Part shown: positions 47,830 through 59,822 of the stretch, in pieces | Numbering within the stretch: the first letter of the stretch is position 1 | Layout: each line of letters begins with the position of its first letter | NCBI GenBank assembly: GCA_037074585.1 | Contig: CM073495.1 | Span: 11,380,501 to 11,444,500 of the forward strand | From: Biancaea sappan | Taxonomy: Eukaryota > Streptophyta > Magnoliopsida > Fabales > Fabaceae | DNA: 64,000 bases | Direction of reading: 5' to 3' | Notes under the pieces: generated by a model | Told to the model about the DNA's origin: nothing | What the model saw: the letters and a program-made list of their open reading frames with translations, nothing else | Database searches by the model: none | Translations under genes and position numbers: made by a program

Positions 47830-49106
47830 TGGGTCCTTTTAATAATTAATTCCATTAAGAGTTTGCTTGATTTATTTGGCTAGTCCACTCTAGTCCTTAA
47901 AATGAGCTAAGCTTAGCAAGTGGTTCAATAGTCTATTTTTTAAAAAAGGTTTTTAGTCTAGACTATCAAAACCTTTTCCAGTTAGATAGATTAGGATGAG
48001 TTGGTCTTGTTAGGTTTTTAAGATATATTTTCAAAGTTTATCCAGCTTTTTTAAAATTATACATTTTCAATACTTAATTTTTATTATTCAAAATGGCTAA
48101 AAATTATATATATATATATATCCATAAAAATTGGCTAACGAAAAATTGCACATTTTTAATATTTAATTTTTATTATTTAAAATGACTAAAAAAAATACAT
48201 TTAAAGAATTTGCCATATACTAGGCCAACATACTACAACAACCTTTAGTGGGTTGGATTGGACTATGATTTCCAAAATTGCAAATATCAACCCAACTCAT
48301 ATTTTCCGTTGGCCTACAAGCCTTGAAATGAAATGGATTAACTCATTTATAGCCCTAATTAAGAGAGAAATATCTTTGACCAAAAAAGAGAGAGAGAAAT
48401 ATAGATGAGGAGTGTGGCCTACTAAGATGATTATCTTGCTCCACTTTCTTCTTTTCATTTCAGAAATATTCGTTAGCTCAACTGATTCGAGAACACAAAT
48501 TATAGAAGGTTCAAAAGTTATTTATAAGTTCATAAGTAGTGCCTCAAAATTACACTTTTTCTTTCATATTGCCATATACTAGATGTCGTACTCGGATCAG
48601 AAGCTGTTGAAGAACGAAGGGTGGGTAAAGGTGAGGCAGAGTGGGAAATCGCAAAAGGAGCTGTCGGCCTTGCATTTGTGTCAGGAGTTTCAGGAGCACG
48701 AAGGTTGTGTATGGACGATGAGGTTCAGCTTCGACGGGCGATTCATGGCGAGTGCAGGGGAGGAAAGGGTGATTCACGTGTGGGAAGTGCAGGAGTCTGA
48801 GGTGATGTCATTTAAGCCGAAGGATGGGAATGTGACGCCGATTCATCCATCGTTGCTGGGGAAGAAAGATGGGCATGAGAAGAAGAAGAAAGGGAAGCTA
48901 ATGGGAAGCAAGAAAGGATGGAACAGTGCGATTCCTAATTATATTCAAGTCCCCGAATCTGTATTCTCTTTGTCGGAGAAACCGTATTGCTCTTTCTATG
49001 GCCATTCCGACGACGTTGTCCTGGTCCAAATCTCAGGTTAGCTTCTTTAAATTTCACCTTGCTCAATTCTCTTGATTTTTTTGGTTGAAGTAACAAATGT
49101 CAATGA
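47830..49106 (+). pseudogene. Scrambled partial copy of the WD40 gene
   Basis: 47830-48430 matches WD40 intron 5 (from about 17618). 48440-48570 matches the end of intron 5, exon 6 and the start of intron 6 (to about 18909), with a deletion. 48583-49035 matches the 3' end of exon 1 (14859-15315), and 49036-49106 the start of intron 1 (to about 15391). The exon 1 part is about 96% identical by eye. Its frame runs 48583-49041 (SYSDQKLLKNEGWVKVRQSG ... VWTMRFSFDGRFMAS ... VIHVWEV), but an 8-bp deletion after GHSDDV shifts the frame. Most substitutions are C-to-T or G-to-A. It lacks a start, a promoter and most WD repeats. Confidence 0.92.
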
Positions 49107-50229
49107 ATTTTTTTTTACTGAAAGAGGAACATATATTAGATTATAAACTGTTAGCTATTATAGAACAGAAGTCAGCAAGAACATAACATACATAAGCTAG
49201 CAGAAACAAAAAACAACAAAAGGCTAGCTATTAAAAAGTTCCTCTATATATAATGAAGCAACAAAAGGAGGAGGACATAGGAAGTTGCTATTACACCGGG
49301 AACTGTTTCTTGCAAACTTTGCAAGTTTATCAGTACAAGAGTTCTGATCTCTGCTGATTTTCTTCAAGATAGCATTTTCAAATCTGCCCATTAGAAGCCG
49401 GCAATTATCTACAATATTAGAGAGAGGATGAAATTTAGAAATTCCATTCATTAGGTAAGAATGAAGGGTTTTGCAATCAGCTTCCACTTGAAGGAGTTTG
49501 ATGCCAATATCCAGAGCTATTTGAAGACCATTAAAAAGAGCCCAAGATTCAGCAAGTTCAAGATTTCCAATTCCTAAAAGATAAGCAAAGCCTATAATCC
49601 ATTCTCCTTTGTCATTCCTTATGATACCTCCAGCAGCCATTTCCATATTTTTTGAAGAGCCATCAATATTCAGTTTAGACCAAAGCCTAGGAGGCTTAGT
49701 CCAAATAAGTTTATGATGAATTTTTGCTAGTTTGAGATAATTTGAAAATCCAGGGAGGCCCAAAATTCAGCAGTAAGTGATAAAATGTCATGTTTAAAAA
49801 CCATGTTCGAGAGAGCCAAATTTTTCTGATAGTGAAGATAAAAACCATGTTCTAAGGAATCCCAAAAGTACTACTGGTAGTAATTTTAATGTTTTCTTTG
49901 ATCTATGGAATTATAGGCTGCTAGAAGAAGGATATGAATTTGGGTTTTGGGTTTAATGTTACATAGGGGGCACATGGAATATATGTTGGTATTGAATTTA
50001 GAAATGGTAGAATTGGTTGGCAGACCATTATGAATTACCTACCAAAGGAGAAAAAGTTCTCTTGGAGGGGCTTTTTGATTCCATAACCAATTATAATTTT
50101 TGTTAGGGTCATGAGAGGTGTCTTCTGGGAGTTTACTAGGTATAGGTGGGCCGATTTTGTAGAAAAGACTCCATTACTAGTTAGGTTCCAGAAAGTTCTA
50201 TCTTTCCAGAAAGGTCTAGAAAGTTCCAA
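49107..50229 (-). mobile_element. 5'-truncated L1 copy
   Basis: A poly-T run at about 49108-49117 marks the A-tail. The minus-strand RNase H frame (49763-49224) has KLNIDGSSKNMEMAAGGIIR, LAESWALFNGLQIAL, LLQVEADCKTL and DQNSCTDKLAKFAR, so its catalytic acidic residues are present. Upstream, 50229-50035 is the zf-RVT region (FWNLTSNGVFSTKSAHLYL). It corresponds to about 55880-57075 of the plus-strand copy with small deletions. It is inserted in the intron 1 part of the WD40 pseudogene. Confidence 0.88.
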
Positions 50230-50664
50230 AAAAAAATTAAAATGGTAAGTTTAGAGAGAGAAGGAGAGCAAAATGGTAAGTTTATCTCAGGAATTGAAAC
50301 CAGAATACCACCTGATTCCACCCCTTGCCTGAGAGAAGAAAGGGCTTAAAAAAATCCAATTCATAACGAAGTAAGCCCAAATCCATCACCAATTACCCAA
50401 AAATCGAATCCTGACCTTCTGAGCCTTTCATCTAAATCACCCTCTAAGATTCTCGAGACTTCTAACCAGATAAACACAATAATCTCGATTCATCCAAAAA
50501 AATTAATTAGGAACCCTAGCTTGAAACTAAACCTTCAGAAATCTCAGCACGACCGATTGGAAAAGGAATCTCAAGCCAACAAGGGAGGAAATTGAGGAAG
50601 CTATAGAGAGGCCCTCATCCCGTCATCTAATCTTCTTCAGAAACTGACTGATACCCACCCGGAA

Positions 50665-51624
50665 ATGATTTCTTTCGCATCTGAAGAAAACAAAGATCCA
50701 TTGCATCTTGTTCTAGAAATTCCATCGGATCTACACAAACAACTCACATCCAAGTGGGATCAGTCCTTCATCGTCAGGATCTTTGAAGATTTCAGAAGTT
50801 ACCAAGCGATCTTAAGACGCCTTCAGAAGTTGTGGAAGATCGGTCCCCATATGCAAGTAAAGGAGGTGGGGAAAGGTTTACTAATTATTCATGGTCTCTC
50901 CGAACACGAAAGAACATCTATTTTAACTGGGAGACCATGGAAATTAGGAATTAATCCAATCATTGTTAGGACTTGGATTCCAAAATTTTCAATTGTTAAG
51001 GAATTAGGAAACCTAACAACTTCAATGTGGGTTACAATTCGGTATCTACCTATCAAGTACCACATTCCAAACATCATAATCACACTTGGAAGCAAATTGG
51101 GGAAAACGATCGCACTGGATGCCAGGAACAACACTCAAGCTAGTCAAATCCAGGTTTATGTAGAGGTTAATTTATCTTCAAATTTACCAAAATCTATTGA
51201 GGTAAATTCTATTCATTATGATGTGCTTTTTGAAAACACACACATTTTTTCCCCTATTTTGAAACAAAAAGGCTTTCAAAATACTCTGAAAAAAATTATT
51301 TGTAATCAATCGGAAAATTGTGTTTTGAAAACCAATTCTGGTTTAGAAAGAAAAAATACTACTGGTAATAATTCAAATGTTTTTACGACTTTTGAAGGTT
51401 TAATTGCTGCTACCATGAATTCAAATTTGAATTATCCATCTGCTAAATCTATTTCTATTCTAACTTCTAGTTCACAATTTAAGTTAGATATGTTAGTTTT
51501 CCCATCATCTGCCAAAACTGCATTTAATGAAGCTTTAACCATCAAATCGCCTTCTAATCATGAACATTTTAATTTAAATAAAATACCTTTAAAAAATACT
51601 GACGATCTGAAAAAGGGATTTTAA
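50665..51624 (+). pseudogene. L1 ORF1, DUF4283-like RNA-binding protein
   Basis: A 319-aa frame. The N-terminal 150 residues (FRSYQAILRRLQKLWKIG ... LLIIHGLSEHERTSILTGRP, then WVTIRYLPIKYH) match the DUF4283 domain of plant L1 ORF1. The usual CCHC knuckle region appears as IFSPILKQKGFQNTLKKIIC and has lost most zinc ligands. The tail contains the first copy of a 272-bp tandem repeat (about 51402-51673 and 51674-51945). The second copy lies after the stop, so the original ORF1 was probably longer. Confidence 0.8.
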
Positions 51625-52904
51625 CAACACCTGATTTATATTCTAAATCCTTCTCTGATCCTTCTTCATCTGTAATTGCTACTACAATAAATTCAAGTAT
51701 GAATTATTCAGCTGCTCAGTCTGATTCTATTCTAACTTCTAGTTCTTAAGTTAAGTTAGATCAATTAGCTATCCTATCACCTGCCAAAACTACATTAACT
51801 GATGCATTAACCATCCAGCCGCTCTCTAATCTTGAACCTTTTAATTTAAATATAAAATCTTTTAAAGATCCTGAACTTAGATCTGGAAGTGAGAATATAA
51901 CAACACTTGAAATTAATTCTAAATTTTTTTCTGATCTTTCATCCAACTGCTACTGTCTAGCCCTAATAAACATTTAATAACATCTGATACTAATCACAAC
52001 ACCTTAGTTAAATCATCCCTGCACAGCATAAAAACCTTCTATTTAAGGACCAACAGAATAACATCTCATGCCATTATCCTCATGATTTTCAAGTTCTTGA
52101 TTTTCCCTCTATTTCCACTCTTCTGTCACCTTCTGAACCTGTTAACAGTACCAAAAATGGAAAGCTAACACCCTCAACTGAACCATTTGCTGGACTCTCC
52201 ACCATCCCTACCACAATCCCCTGTCCCAACACTAATCCTTGTACCCTCTACCCAAATGTTGTCGGTGTTACTCTTGACCATTCCAATCAAAATGCCACCC
52301 CCTCTCCTATTAGACACAAACAACAACCTGCCTCTAGAAGATCTGCGTAGTCACCACCTTTTAAACCTTTACCAAGCCCACTTAGAAGCACTAGACCAGA
52401 ACACGGGAATAACCTTAATCTGGTTTAACCTTGTGAGAGGATTACTGAACAATTCATCATGGCTTCTAGCATGGGGGCATCTAATGAATATAGCCTTTTC
52501 AGAAGTCTAGTCTAATGAAAGAACAAGACAAATAATGAACCAAATGAGAAGCCAAGCCATTTTGATTCTGACACCTCCAAGGAATATCAATCAAGCCTAG
52601 TCTTACAATTGGTTTCCCCTAGTGTCAATGGTAGATCTAACAGCCAACTTAAGACCCATTCATCAAGCTCCAAACCCAACAGCCATAGAGATAGAACATC
52701 AGGGTGCTGTACTAAAAAAAGGGGGATCTGGTACTAGCAATAACCTTAACTCCAAACCCTTTACTAGATCTCATGCACGTAGAAATCCATGCAAACATTA
52801 ACCTAAGCACTGGTAACTTAGATTACCAAGAGTTTCTCAAGCCTATCTCTATTTTCCAGCCACTTTCTCCCTAGGATGCCAATCCTTCCCTATACTTCAG
52901 TCCC

Positions 52905-53800
52905 ATGAACATTTTAAGCCGGAATGTCAGAGGTGCAGGAGGCACTGACTCTAAAAGAATCTTTTCTAATGCTTGTAGAACCCACAACCCTGATCTTGTT
53001 ATCCTTACCGAGACTAGGCTTAGCGGAGAGATGGCTGAAATTGTTATTAGCTCTCTTGGTTTTGAAAATTTTTTGAAAGTGGATGCTATGGGATTCTCTA
53101 GAGGGATATGGATTCTTTGGAATCCCCAAATCATCACAGTGGAACCTCTTTCCTGTTCCTTCTTCGAAGTCTACCTCAGTGTGCAGGTAAATTCAAAATT
53201 TTTTATTATTACTGCTCTCTATGCTAGTCCTAGATTTAATTCTAGGAAATTATTATGGAATAAGCTTTCTGATCTTGCAAATCACATTAATCTTCCTTGG
53301 ATGCTAATAGGTAATTTTAATGAAATTTCTCAACCTAATGAAAAGTTTAGAGGTAGACCTCCTAATAGAAGGAAAATGAACTGATTTAGTTCCTTTCTCA
53401 ACAATGCTAGGCTTCTTGATCTAGGTTTCAGTGGTTCGAAATTCACCTGGTTTAATGGAAGAGAACTAAACTCCCTAATTAAAGCCAGAATTGATAGAGC
53501 CCATGCAAATAACGGTTGGATTAACATGTTCCCTAACACTATAGTCTTTCATTTAGCTAGGACCTACTCTAACCACTGTCCTATTCTCCTTAAAACGAAT
53601 CACATCTCTTCTTTTGGTAGGAAACCTTTTAGATTTGAGCCTTTTTGGATGAAACATCCTAACTTTATTCCTCTAACTCATTCTTACTCGAATAGATCTA
53701 ATGAAAACCTTGAACAGACTACTAAAAACTTCCAATATAATCTCACTGCTTGGAATAAAATAACTTTCAAAAATTTTTTCCATGAAATTAAAAGAACCTA
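52905..53800 (+). pseudogene. L1 ORF2 endonuclease domain
   Basis: Begins MNILSRNVRGAGGTDSKRIF, the first block of the apurinic-type endonuclease. Continues with DLVILTETRL (catalytic Glu), ITALYASP and WMLIGNFNEI (usually GDFN; here the Asp is Asn), then ARIDRAHANNGW and NHCPILL (usually SDH.P; Asp changed). A TGA at about 53382 breaks the frame. Two key Asp positions look mutated, so activity is unlikely. Confidence 0.85.
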
Positions 53801-53920
53801 AGCTAGACTCCTTAGAATTCAAAGATCTCAAGATTATAACCAAAACACCCAGCTTCGGCCTTAGAGAAAAATCTCCAATCCCACCTTAATCCACTTCTGG
53901 AACATGAGGAAAACTTATGG

Positions 53921-55150
53921 ATGATGAAATCTAGAATTGATTGGATTAAATTAGGGGACAAAAATAATTTCTACTTCCATACTTCAGCTTTAATAAAAAG
54001 GAGAAATAACAAAATTCTTAGAATTTTAAACCATGACCAGACTTGGATAACTGAACCAATTCATATTGAACACCACTTGATTTCTCACTTCCAAAAAATC
54101 TACACTGCCCCAATTACTACTGATTCTTCTAATCTTTTGAATCACAACTTCCCCTTTTTAAGTAAAGAGAACCTTATCAATCTTACTGAAAAACCCTCTG
54201 ATCTTGAAATAAATCAAGCTCTTTTTAGCCTAAGCCCCCTTAAAACTCTGGGAGAATATGGCTTTCATGCCATTTTCTACCAAGCAAACTGGGAAATTGT
54301 TAGAAATAAAATTGTTACTGAGATACGACAAATCTTTGCTGTATTCCATCATCATAAGGGAAGACTCTTCTTTGTCTTATTCCAAAATTAGAAAATGCCC
54401 ACATGGTTAATCAATTTAGACCGATAGGACTTTGTAACGCCTACTACAAAATCTTAACTAAAGTGTTAGTTGGAAGAATTAAACCCTTTCTTCCTAAACT
54501 TATTTCACCCTTTCAAGGGGCTTTTACTCCAAATAGACATTGTTCTGACTTGTTTTTAGTTGCACAAGAAACTATTCATTCTATGAATACATAAAAAACA
54601 AGAGTAGGTTGGATAGCATTCAAAATTGACTTAGCCAAAGCATTTGATACCATCTCATGGTCCTTCATTGAAAAAATACTCCAGCTTTATAATTTTCCAA
54701 AAAATTTCAATGATCTTCTTCTCTCTTGCCTAAAAAATATAACTTACACTCCTATAATTAATGGCAAAAAATCAAACTCCTTTAAAGAGGGATCAAATAA
54801 GGTGACCCAATCTCCCCATACATCTTCATTCTCTGTATGGAATACCTTACAAAGCTTATAAAAGACCAAATTGATGAAGGAAATTGGCACCCCTTCACTT
54901 TTAAAAATAGAAACATTGCAATTTCACATCTCCTTTTTGCTGATGACATTTTATTTTTCTGTAAAGCTAATAAAACAAATATTACAGCTATAAGAAATGT
55001 GCTCCAAAACTTCTGTGAAAAAAGTGGTATGCAAATAAATATACAAAAATCAAAAGCTTGGTTTTCTAAACAAGTTAATCCTGAAATTATCCATACCTTT
55101 CAAAGAGTCCTTAAAGTATATCAAACTAGGACCTTGGTCTCCATTTAGGA
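53921..55150 (+). pseudogene. L1 ORF2 reverse transcriptase domain
   Basis: 53921-54391 is the pre-RT region (SRIDWIKLGDKNNFYFH). 54403 onwards has QFRPIGLCNAYYKILTKVLV and LISPFQGAFTPNRHCSDLFL; after a stop near 54594, FKIDLAKAFDTISWSFI. After another frameshift, LLFADDILFF holds the catalytic ADD box (about 54936-54947). At least three frame breaks. Confidence 0.88.
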
Positions 55151-55318
55151 TACCCCCTAAAACCAACCTACAAGAAAAACGATTTCAACTTCATCTTAGA
55201 CAAAATTAATAAAAAGCTTCAAGGATGGAAATGCGATCTCCTATCAAAGTCTGGAAGAACTGAACTTATCTGTTCCACTATCTCTAATATTTCTAATCAC
55301 ATCATAAATGATTTTCTC

Positions 55319-56525
55319 TTGCCAAAATCTATCAGACTGAAAATTGATACCTTATCTAGGAACTTCTTTTGGGGTCATGATGCTAATATAAAAAAGCTGC
55401 ACACTGTCAATTGGACGAAAATTTGTAGACCCAAATCATTAGGAGGATTGAATATTAGAATGACTTGTCATCAAAATAAAGCTCTTGTCCTTAAAAGAAT
55501 CTGGGCCTTATCCTCCCGTACAATCTCTTTATGGTAAAAAATTATAAGAAGCAAATATGGATTTGGCATCCAAAATAGAAAAAGTCTTAAATCCCACTCC
55601 TTTCGCAATCCAAAAAATGCTTCCCCACTTTGCCAATTGTACTAGGAAAAATATTGGAAATGGCCAACAAATAAGTCTCTGGGAAGATAAATGGCTCAAT
55701 TCAACCCTCCACTCAAAACTTACTAGCCCTCTACCTAAAGATGATATTAAAAAAAAATTATCCAATATCATCTCTTTTTCCTCAAACCGAAACTGTTGGA
55801 ATCTAGCTAATCTTAGTTTTGACATACCAATTAATCTGTTACTTGAAATTCAATCCACTCCTCTCCCACAAACCTTTCCTTCACCAAAAGATAGAACTTT
55901 CTGGAACCTAACCAGTAATGGAGTCTTTTCTACAAAATCGGCCTACCTATACCTAATAAACTCCCATAAGGAAGAAGACACCTCTCATGACCCTAACAAA
56001 AATTATAATTGGTTATGGAATCAAAAAGCCCCTCCAAGAGAACTTTTCCTCCTTTGGCAGATAATTCATAATGGTCTGCCAACCAATTCTACCATTTCTA
56101 AATTCAATTCCAACATATCTTCCATGTGCCCCCTATGTAACATTGAACCCGAAACCCAAATTCATATCCTTCGTAATTGCCCCATTACATACATTGTTTG
56201 GAATGCTATTTACCCTACTTGTCCCTCATCCTTCTTCCAGCAGCCTATAATTCCATGGATCAAAGAAAACATTAAAATTACTACCAATAGTACTCTTGGG
56301 ATTCTTTGGAACATGGTTTTTATCTTCACTATCAGAAAAATTTGGCTCTCTCAAAACAAAAAAATTTTCAAAAATATTCCATTCATTCCTTCAAAAATTA
56401 AACATGACATTTTATCACTTGCTACTGAATTTTGGGCCTCCCTGGATTTTCAAATTATCTCAAACCAACAAAAATTCATCATAAACTTATTTGGACTAAA
56501 ACTCCTAGGCTTTGGGCTAAACTGA
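55319..56525 (+). pseudogene. L1 ORF2 post-RT and zf-RVT region
   Basis: 55319-55537 has SRNFFWGHDANIKKLHTVNW and SLGGLNIR; 55557-56525 has NGQQISLWEDKWL, NGVFSTKSAYLYL, NWLWNQKAPPRELFLLWQII and CPLCNIEPETQIHILRNCP. These are the standard blocks between RT and RNase H in plant L1 elements. Confidence 0.88.
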
Positions 56526-56971
56526 ATATTGATGGCTTTTCAAAAAACATGGAAATGGCTGCTGGAGGTATCATAAGGAATGACAAAGGAGAACAGATTA
56601 TAGGCTTTGCTTATTTTTTAGAAATTGGAAATCCTGAACTTGCTGAATCTTGGGCTCTTTTTAATGGTCTTCAAATAACTCTGGATATTGGGATCAAACT
56701 CCTTCAAGTGGAAACTGATTGCAAAACCCTTCATTCTTACCTAGTGAATGGAATTTCTAAATTTCATCCTCTCTCTAATATTGTAGATAATTGCAGGCTT
56801 CTAATGAATAGATTTGAAAATGCTATCTTGAAGAAAATCAGCAGAGATCAAAACTCTTGTGCTGATAAACTTGCAAAGTTTGCAAGAAATAGTTCCCGAC
56901 GTAATAGCACCTTCCTATGTCCTCCTCCTTTTGTTGCTTCATTGTATATGGAGGAGCTTTGTAATAGCTAG
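56432..56971 (+). pseudogene. L1 RNase H domain
   Basis: A 179-aa frame with LNIDGFSKNMEMAAGGIIRN, LAESWALFNGLQITL, LLQVETDCKTL and DQNSCADKLAKFAR, so Asp, Glu and Asp catalytic positions are kept. It overlaps the end of the preceding frame, so a frameshift lies near 56.45 kb. Confidence 0.9.
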
Positions 56972-57078
56972 CCTTTTGTTGTTTCTGCTAGCTTATGTGT
57001 GTTATTTTCTTGCTGACTTCTGTTCTGTAATAGCTAACAATTTATAATCTAATATATGTTCCTCTTTCACCCAAAAAA

Positions 57079-57449
57079 AAGTAAGGCAAATTCACAATTT
57101 AAGAGAAGGGAGAGTATGTTTTGAAAGTAGAGAGAAGAGCAATATAATTTTAAAAGTAGTGAGGCAATTTTATAATTTAAGGAAAAGGAAGTTTAAACTA
57201 CTCAAAAAAAAAAAATTGCTGAGTGGTGGTAGAAATACATTCTTGTTTATAGTGAGAAGAAAAGTAAAAATTAGAAATTCTCGTTAATATCCAAAAAACA
57301 AGAAGCAAAATTAATTAATCGAAATATATATACCATTACAAAATACAATTCCTTAATCGTGCAGGAATACAATAAATATGTTAATTTAAAGGGAGAAGCC
57401 ATTCTTAAAATTTCAATTATAGGATGTGAGGAAGTTGAAAATATGCCAC

Positions 57450-57492
<43 letters not shown>

Positions 57493-57940
57493 CATATTTT
57501 AATAATCTAAACTAAAGATTCATCAATCTTGTATTGTTAGGAACAAATTGTCAAATACAACAGCCAATAGTATTTTTTGGGGGGCGAAATAAAAACCAAT
57601 AATAACCAAATTGATCAACATTTTCTTGGTGAATGGAAAACAGAATATACATAAATAGAGTAAGGGAAGAAAATAGAAGATCGAAAGTCCTCCCATCTTC
57701 GTAAATGTCAGGTGGTGCAACGCTTTAGCTCTTGCGAGAAGAACTCGGAGTTTCCTGTTGATAGAAGATATTAAAATCATCAATTGCTACTCTTAACAAA
57801 TATTTAAACCAATTCACTTTCTCATTTTAGACGTGAACAACACTGTCCTACTTTTTTAATTGCTTCTGACCTAGGAAAGAAAAAAGTGTGCTACTGTGTT
57901 ACCCTAATCCTCATATTGGCTTTAAGAGAAACTAAAACAA
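57079..57940. other. Intergenic DNA between L1 and the resistance-like gene
   Basis: Contains imperfect short repeats (aatttaagagaagggagag-like) at 57090-57190 and an (AT)n run at about 57451-57490. No gene seen. Confidence 0.5.
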
Positions 57941-57941
57941 T

Positions 57942-58793
57942 TTACTTTTCATGTACCTTGTCCACGAACAGCTGCTTGATAGTGGTAGCAAGGTCCTTTT
58001 TCCAATGCTTTTTTCCATTTTCCACGTCCACTGCCATCAGTTCTGGCGCTATAGTGACTTCCGATGAAAAATTTTGCATTTTGGGACATCCTGTCACAAT
58101 TAATCTCTCCAAAAATGGGAATATGAAGATGCATTTCTCGGAGCAAAAGCTTTTGAAACTTGGTAATGAAGTCATTTGCAAATAGTACAAACTTGCAAAT
58201 GTGATCTCTTCTTTTAATTCTCCTTCTTCACTCATCACAACATTCTCCATCATCTCACAGTTCTCAACTTTCAGGGTTTCGAGGTGCACGAGACTTTTGG
58301 CAGTGGAGGATGTCATTAAATAGATCAACCCTTTGCAGTACTTAACTTCCAATGTAGTTAAATATCTGAAAGATATTGAAGGTGGAGCCAATCTTCTTAA
58401 AGTGGAACAATCCACTACTTTAAGGACTTCAAGGTTTTCTACAAGGGCATCTGGTATATACTCATCATCCCATATAGACTGAAGCTGCTTCAATTCACAA
58501 AGCCACAGATCGGTTATTTCAGCGGGGCTTCTAAAACCAAGGTGACCAATTCCTTTTGAAGGAAACAATGTTTCAAAAGAACTATAACACACTTGAAGGG
58601 TTACTGTATTGGGAAATATTTGAAGGAAATAATTTAGAAATATACTTGGAGTTTCCTGAAAACATTGTAGACGAAGTAATTCTATTTTATCAAAGAGACC
58701 TTCCTCGTCCTCGTCATTTGCCTTATAATTGCCATTCAATATCATCATTGCATCATCCTCATTTAATGCCAACTCCTCCAAATTTGGAGAAAC
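57942..58793 (-). CDS. LRR gene last exon (block D)
   Basis: Starts VSPNLEELALNEDD after a tttgtgtag acceptor and runs 283 codons to TAA. Contains CYSSFETLFPSKGIGHLGFR, LEVLKVVDCSTLRRLAPPSI, LVHLETLKVENCEMMENVV and a terminal WKKDLATTIKQLFVDKVHEK. The end resembles the WEGDLNKTIKKMFLDM end of block B2, so D looks like the 3' copy of a B-type module. Confidence 0.85.
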   Translation of the reverse strand, partial: VSPNLEELALNEDDAMMILNGNYKANDEDEEGLFDKIELLRLQCFQETPSIFLNYFLQIFPNTVTLQVCYSSFETLFPSKGIGHLGFRSPAEITDLWLCELKQLQSIWDDEYIPDALVENLEVLKVVDCSTLRRLAPPSISFRYLTTLEVKYCKGLIYLMTSSTAKSLVHLETLKVENCEMMENVVMSEEGELKEEITFASLYYLQMTSLPSFKSFCSEKCIFIFPFLERLIVTGCPKMQNFSSEVTIAPELMAVDVENGKKHWKKDLATTIKQLFVDKVHEK

Positions 58794-59786
58794 CTACACA
58801 AAAAGGAAATACAATCCTTTAAACTTCATATTTGGGATGAATCAATTAATTATTTATCGTTTAAATAGAATCAAAGATAATAATATACAAAGAGAAGAGG
58901 GCATGTATATACCACTTCAACATGAAACAGAGCTTGTTTAGTTGGCATGTCAACTTCACCAATATGTTGGGAATCTAGATAGTCAAAGGCAAATATTTGC
59001 AAAGCTTCACAAAAGCAGACATCTAATATCTTCAATTCAGGGCAATCTAGAGTATGCCCTCCAGGATAGAAACTCTTGAGCTCAGTCAAACTTAGCAGCT
59101 TTAATTCAGTCAAATTAGGAAAATAAAACCAAATCTCTTCCGATTCTTCTTCAATTCCGACAATTTCTTGAACCCCACAATGCTCTATTCTAAGCTCTTC
59201 AAGCAGTCGTAGATCTTGGCATTGCAGAACTGAAAACAAATGTGTCAAGCTTTGGCATGCAACAACATGCACAACCTGTAAACTTACAAATCTCACTATT
59301 TCTCGAACTTCCTTGTTCCATATTTGTTTTAGATTTGGGAGATCTGACAAATATAACTTTCTTAGCTTACTTGTTTCCTTTACAGGAATCTCTTTGTCAT
59401 CCATCACTTTCGCATCAAACACATATTTTAATGAATCACATTCTTTCACTTCCAGCTCTCCTAGCGTATGCAGCAATTGTAGCAAATTCGATGAAATTAG
59501 TACATCAGATAAGAAATCACATTTATAGACCACCAAAATGTTCAAGTGACTGAATGTTTTATTTCCCATTTGGTTGTACCACAATTCCTTCAACTCAGGA
59601 TATTCAGATAGCTTCAAATGCTCAAAACTACCAAAAGCCACCTGTTGAAACATGTATAGAATGAGTTAAGTTAATTGGAAGGATTTTTTAGAGAATTAAT
59701 TTATTGTGGTAATAGTATTACTATTGCATTACATTAGTCCAAGATTTCCTTTGTACCTTACGAAGTTGGAACTTGGAAGGTTTTAC

Positions 59787-59822
<36 letters not shown>

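Larger units (their letters stand above)
50285..57078 (+). mobile_element. Nearly full-length L1 (LINE) with RNase H
   Basis: The order is ORF1 (DUF4283-like), endonuclease, reverse transcriptase, zf-RVT, RNase H, short 3' UTR and A-tail (about 57071-57078). This is the layout of plant L1 elements. Several stops and frameshifts break ORF2, so it is dead. The 5' end is uncertain; a 15-bp perfect direct repeat at 50239-50253 and 50270-50284 lies just upstream. Confidence 0.9.

Noticed and set aside
50239..50284. 15-bp perfect direct repeat as the L1 target duplication
   Set aside because: The two copies are only 16 bp apart on the same side of the element; no matching copy follows the A-tail at 57078.
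57271..57783. Minus-strand frames between L1 and the LRR gene
   Set aside because: One is an (AT)n translation; the other lacks any motif and contains no LRR sequence.
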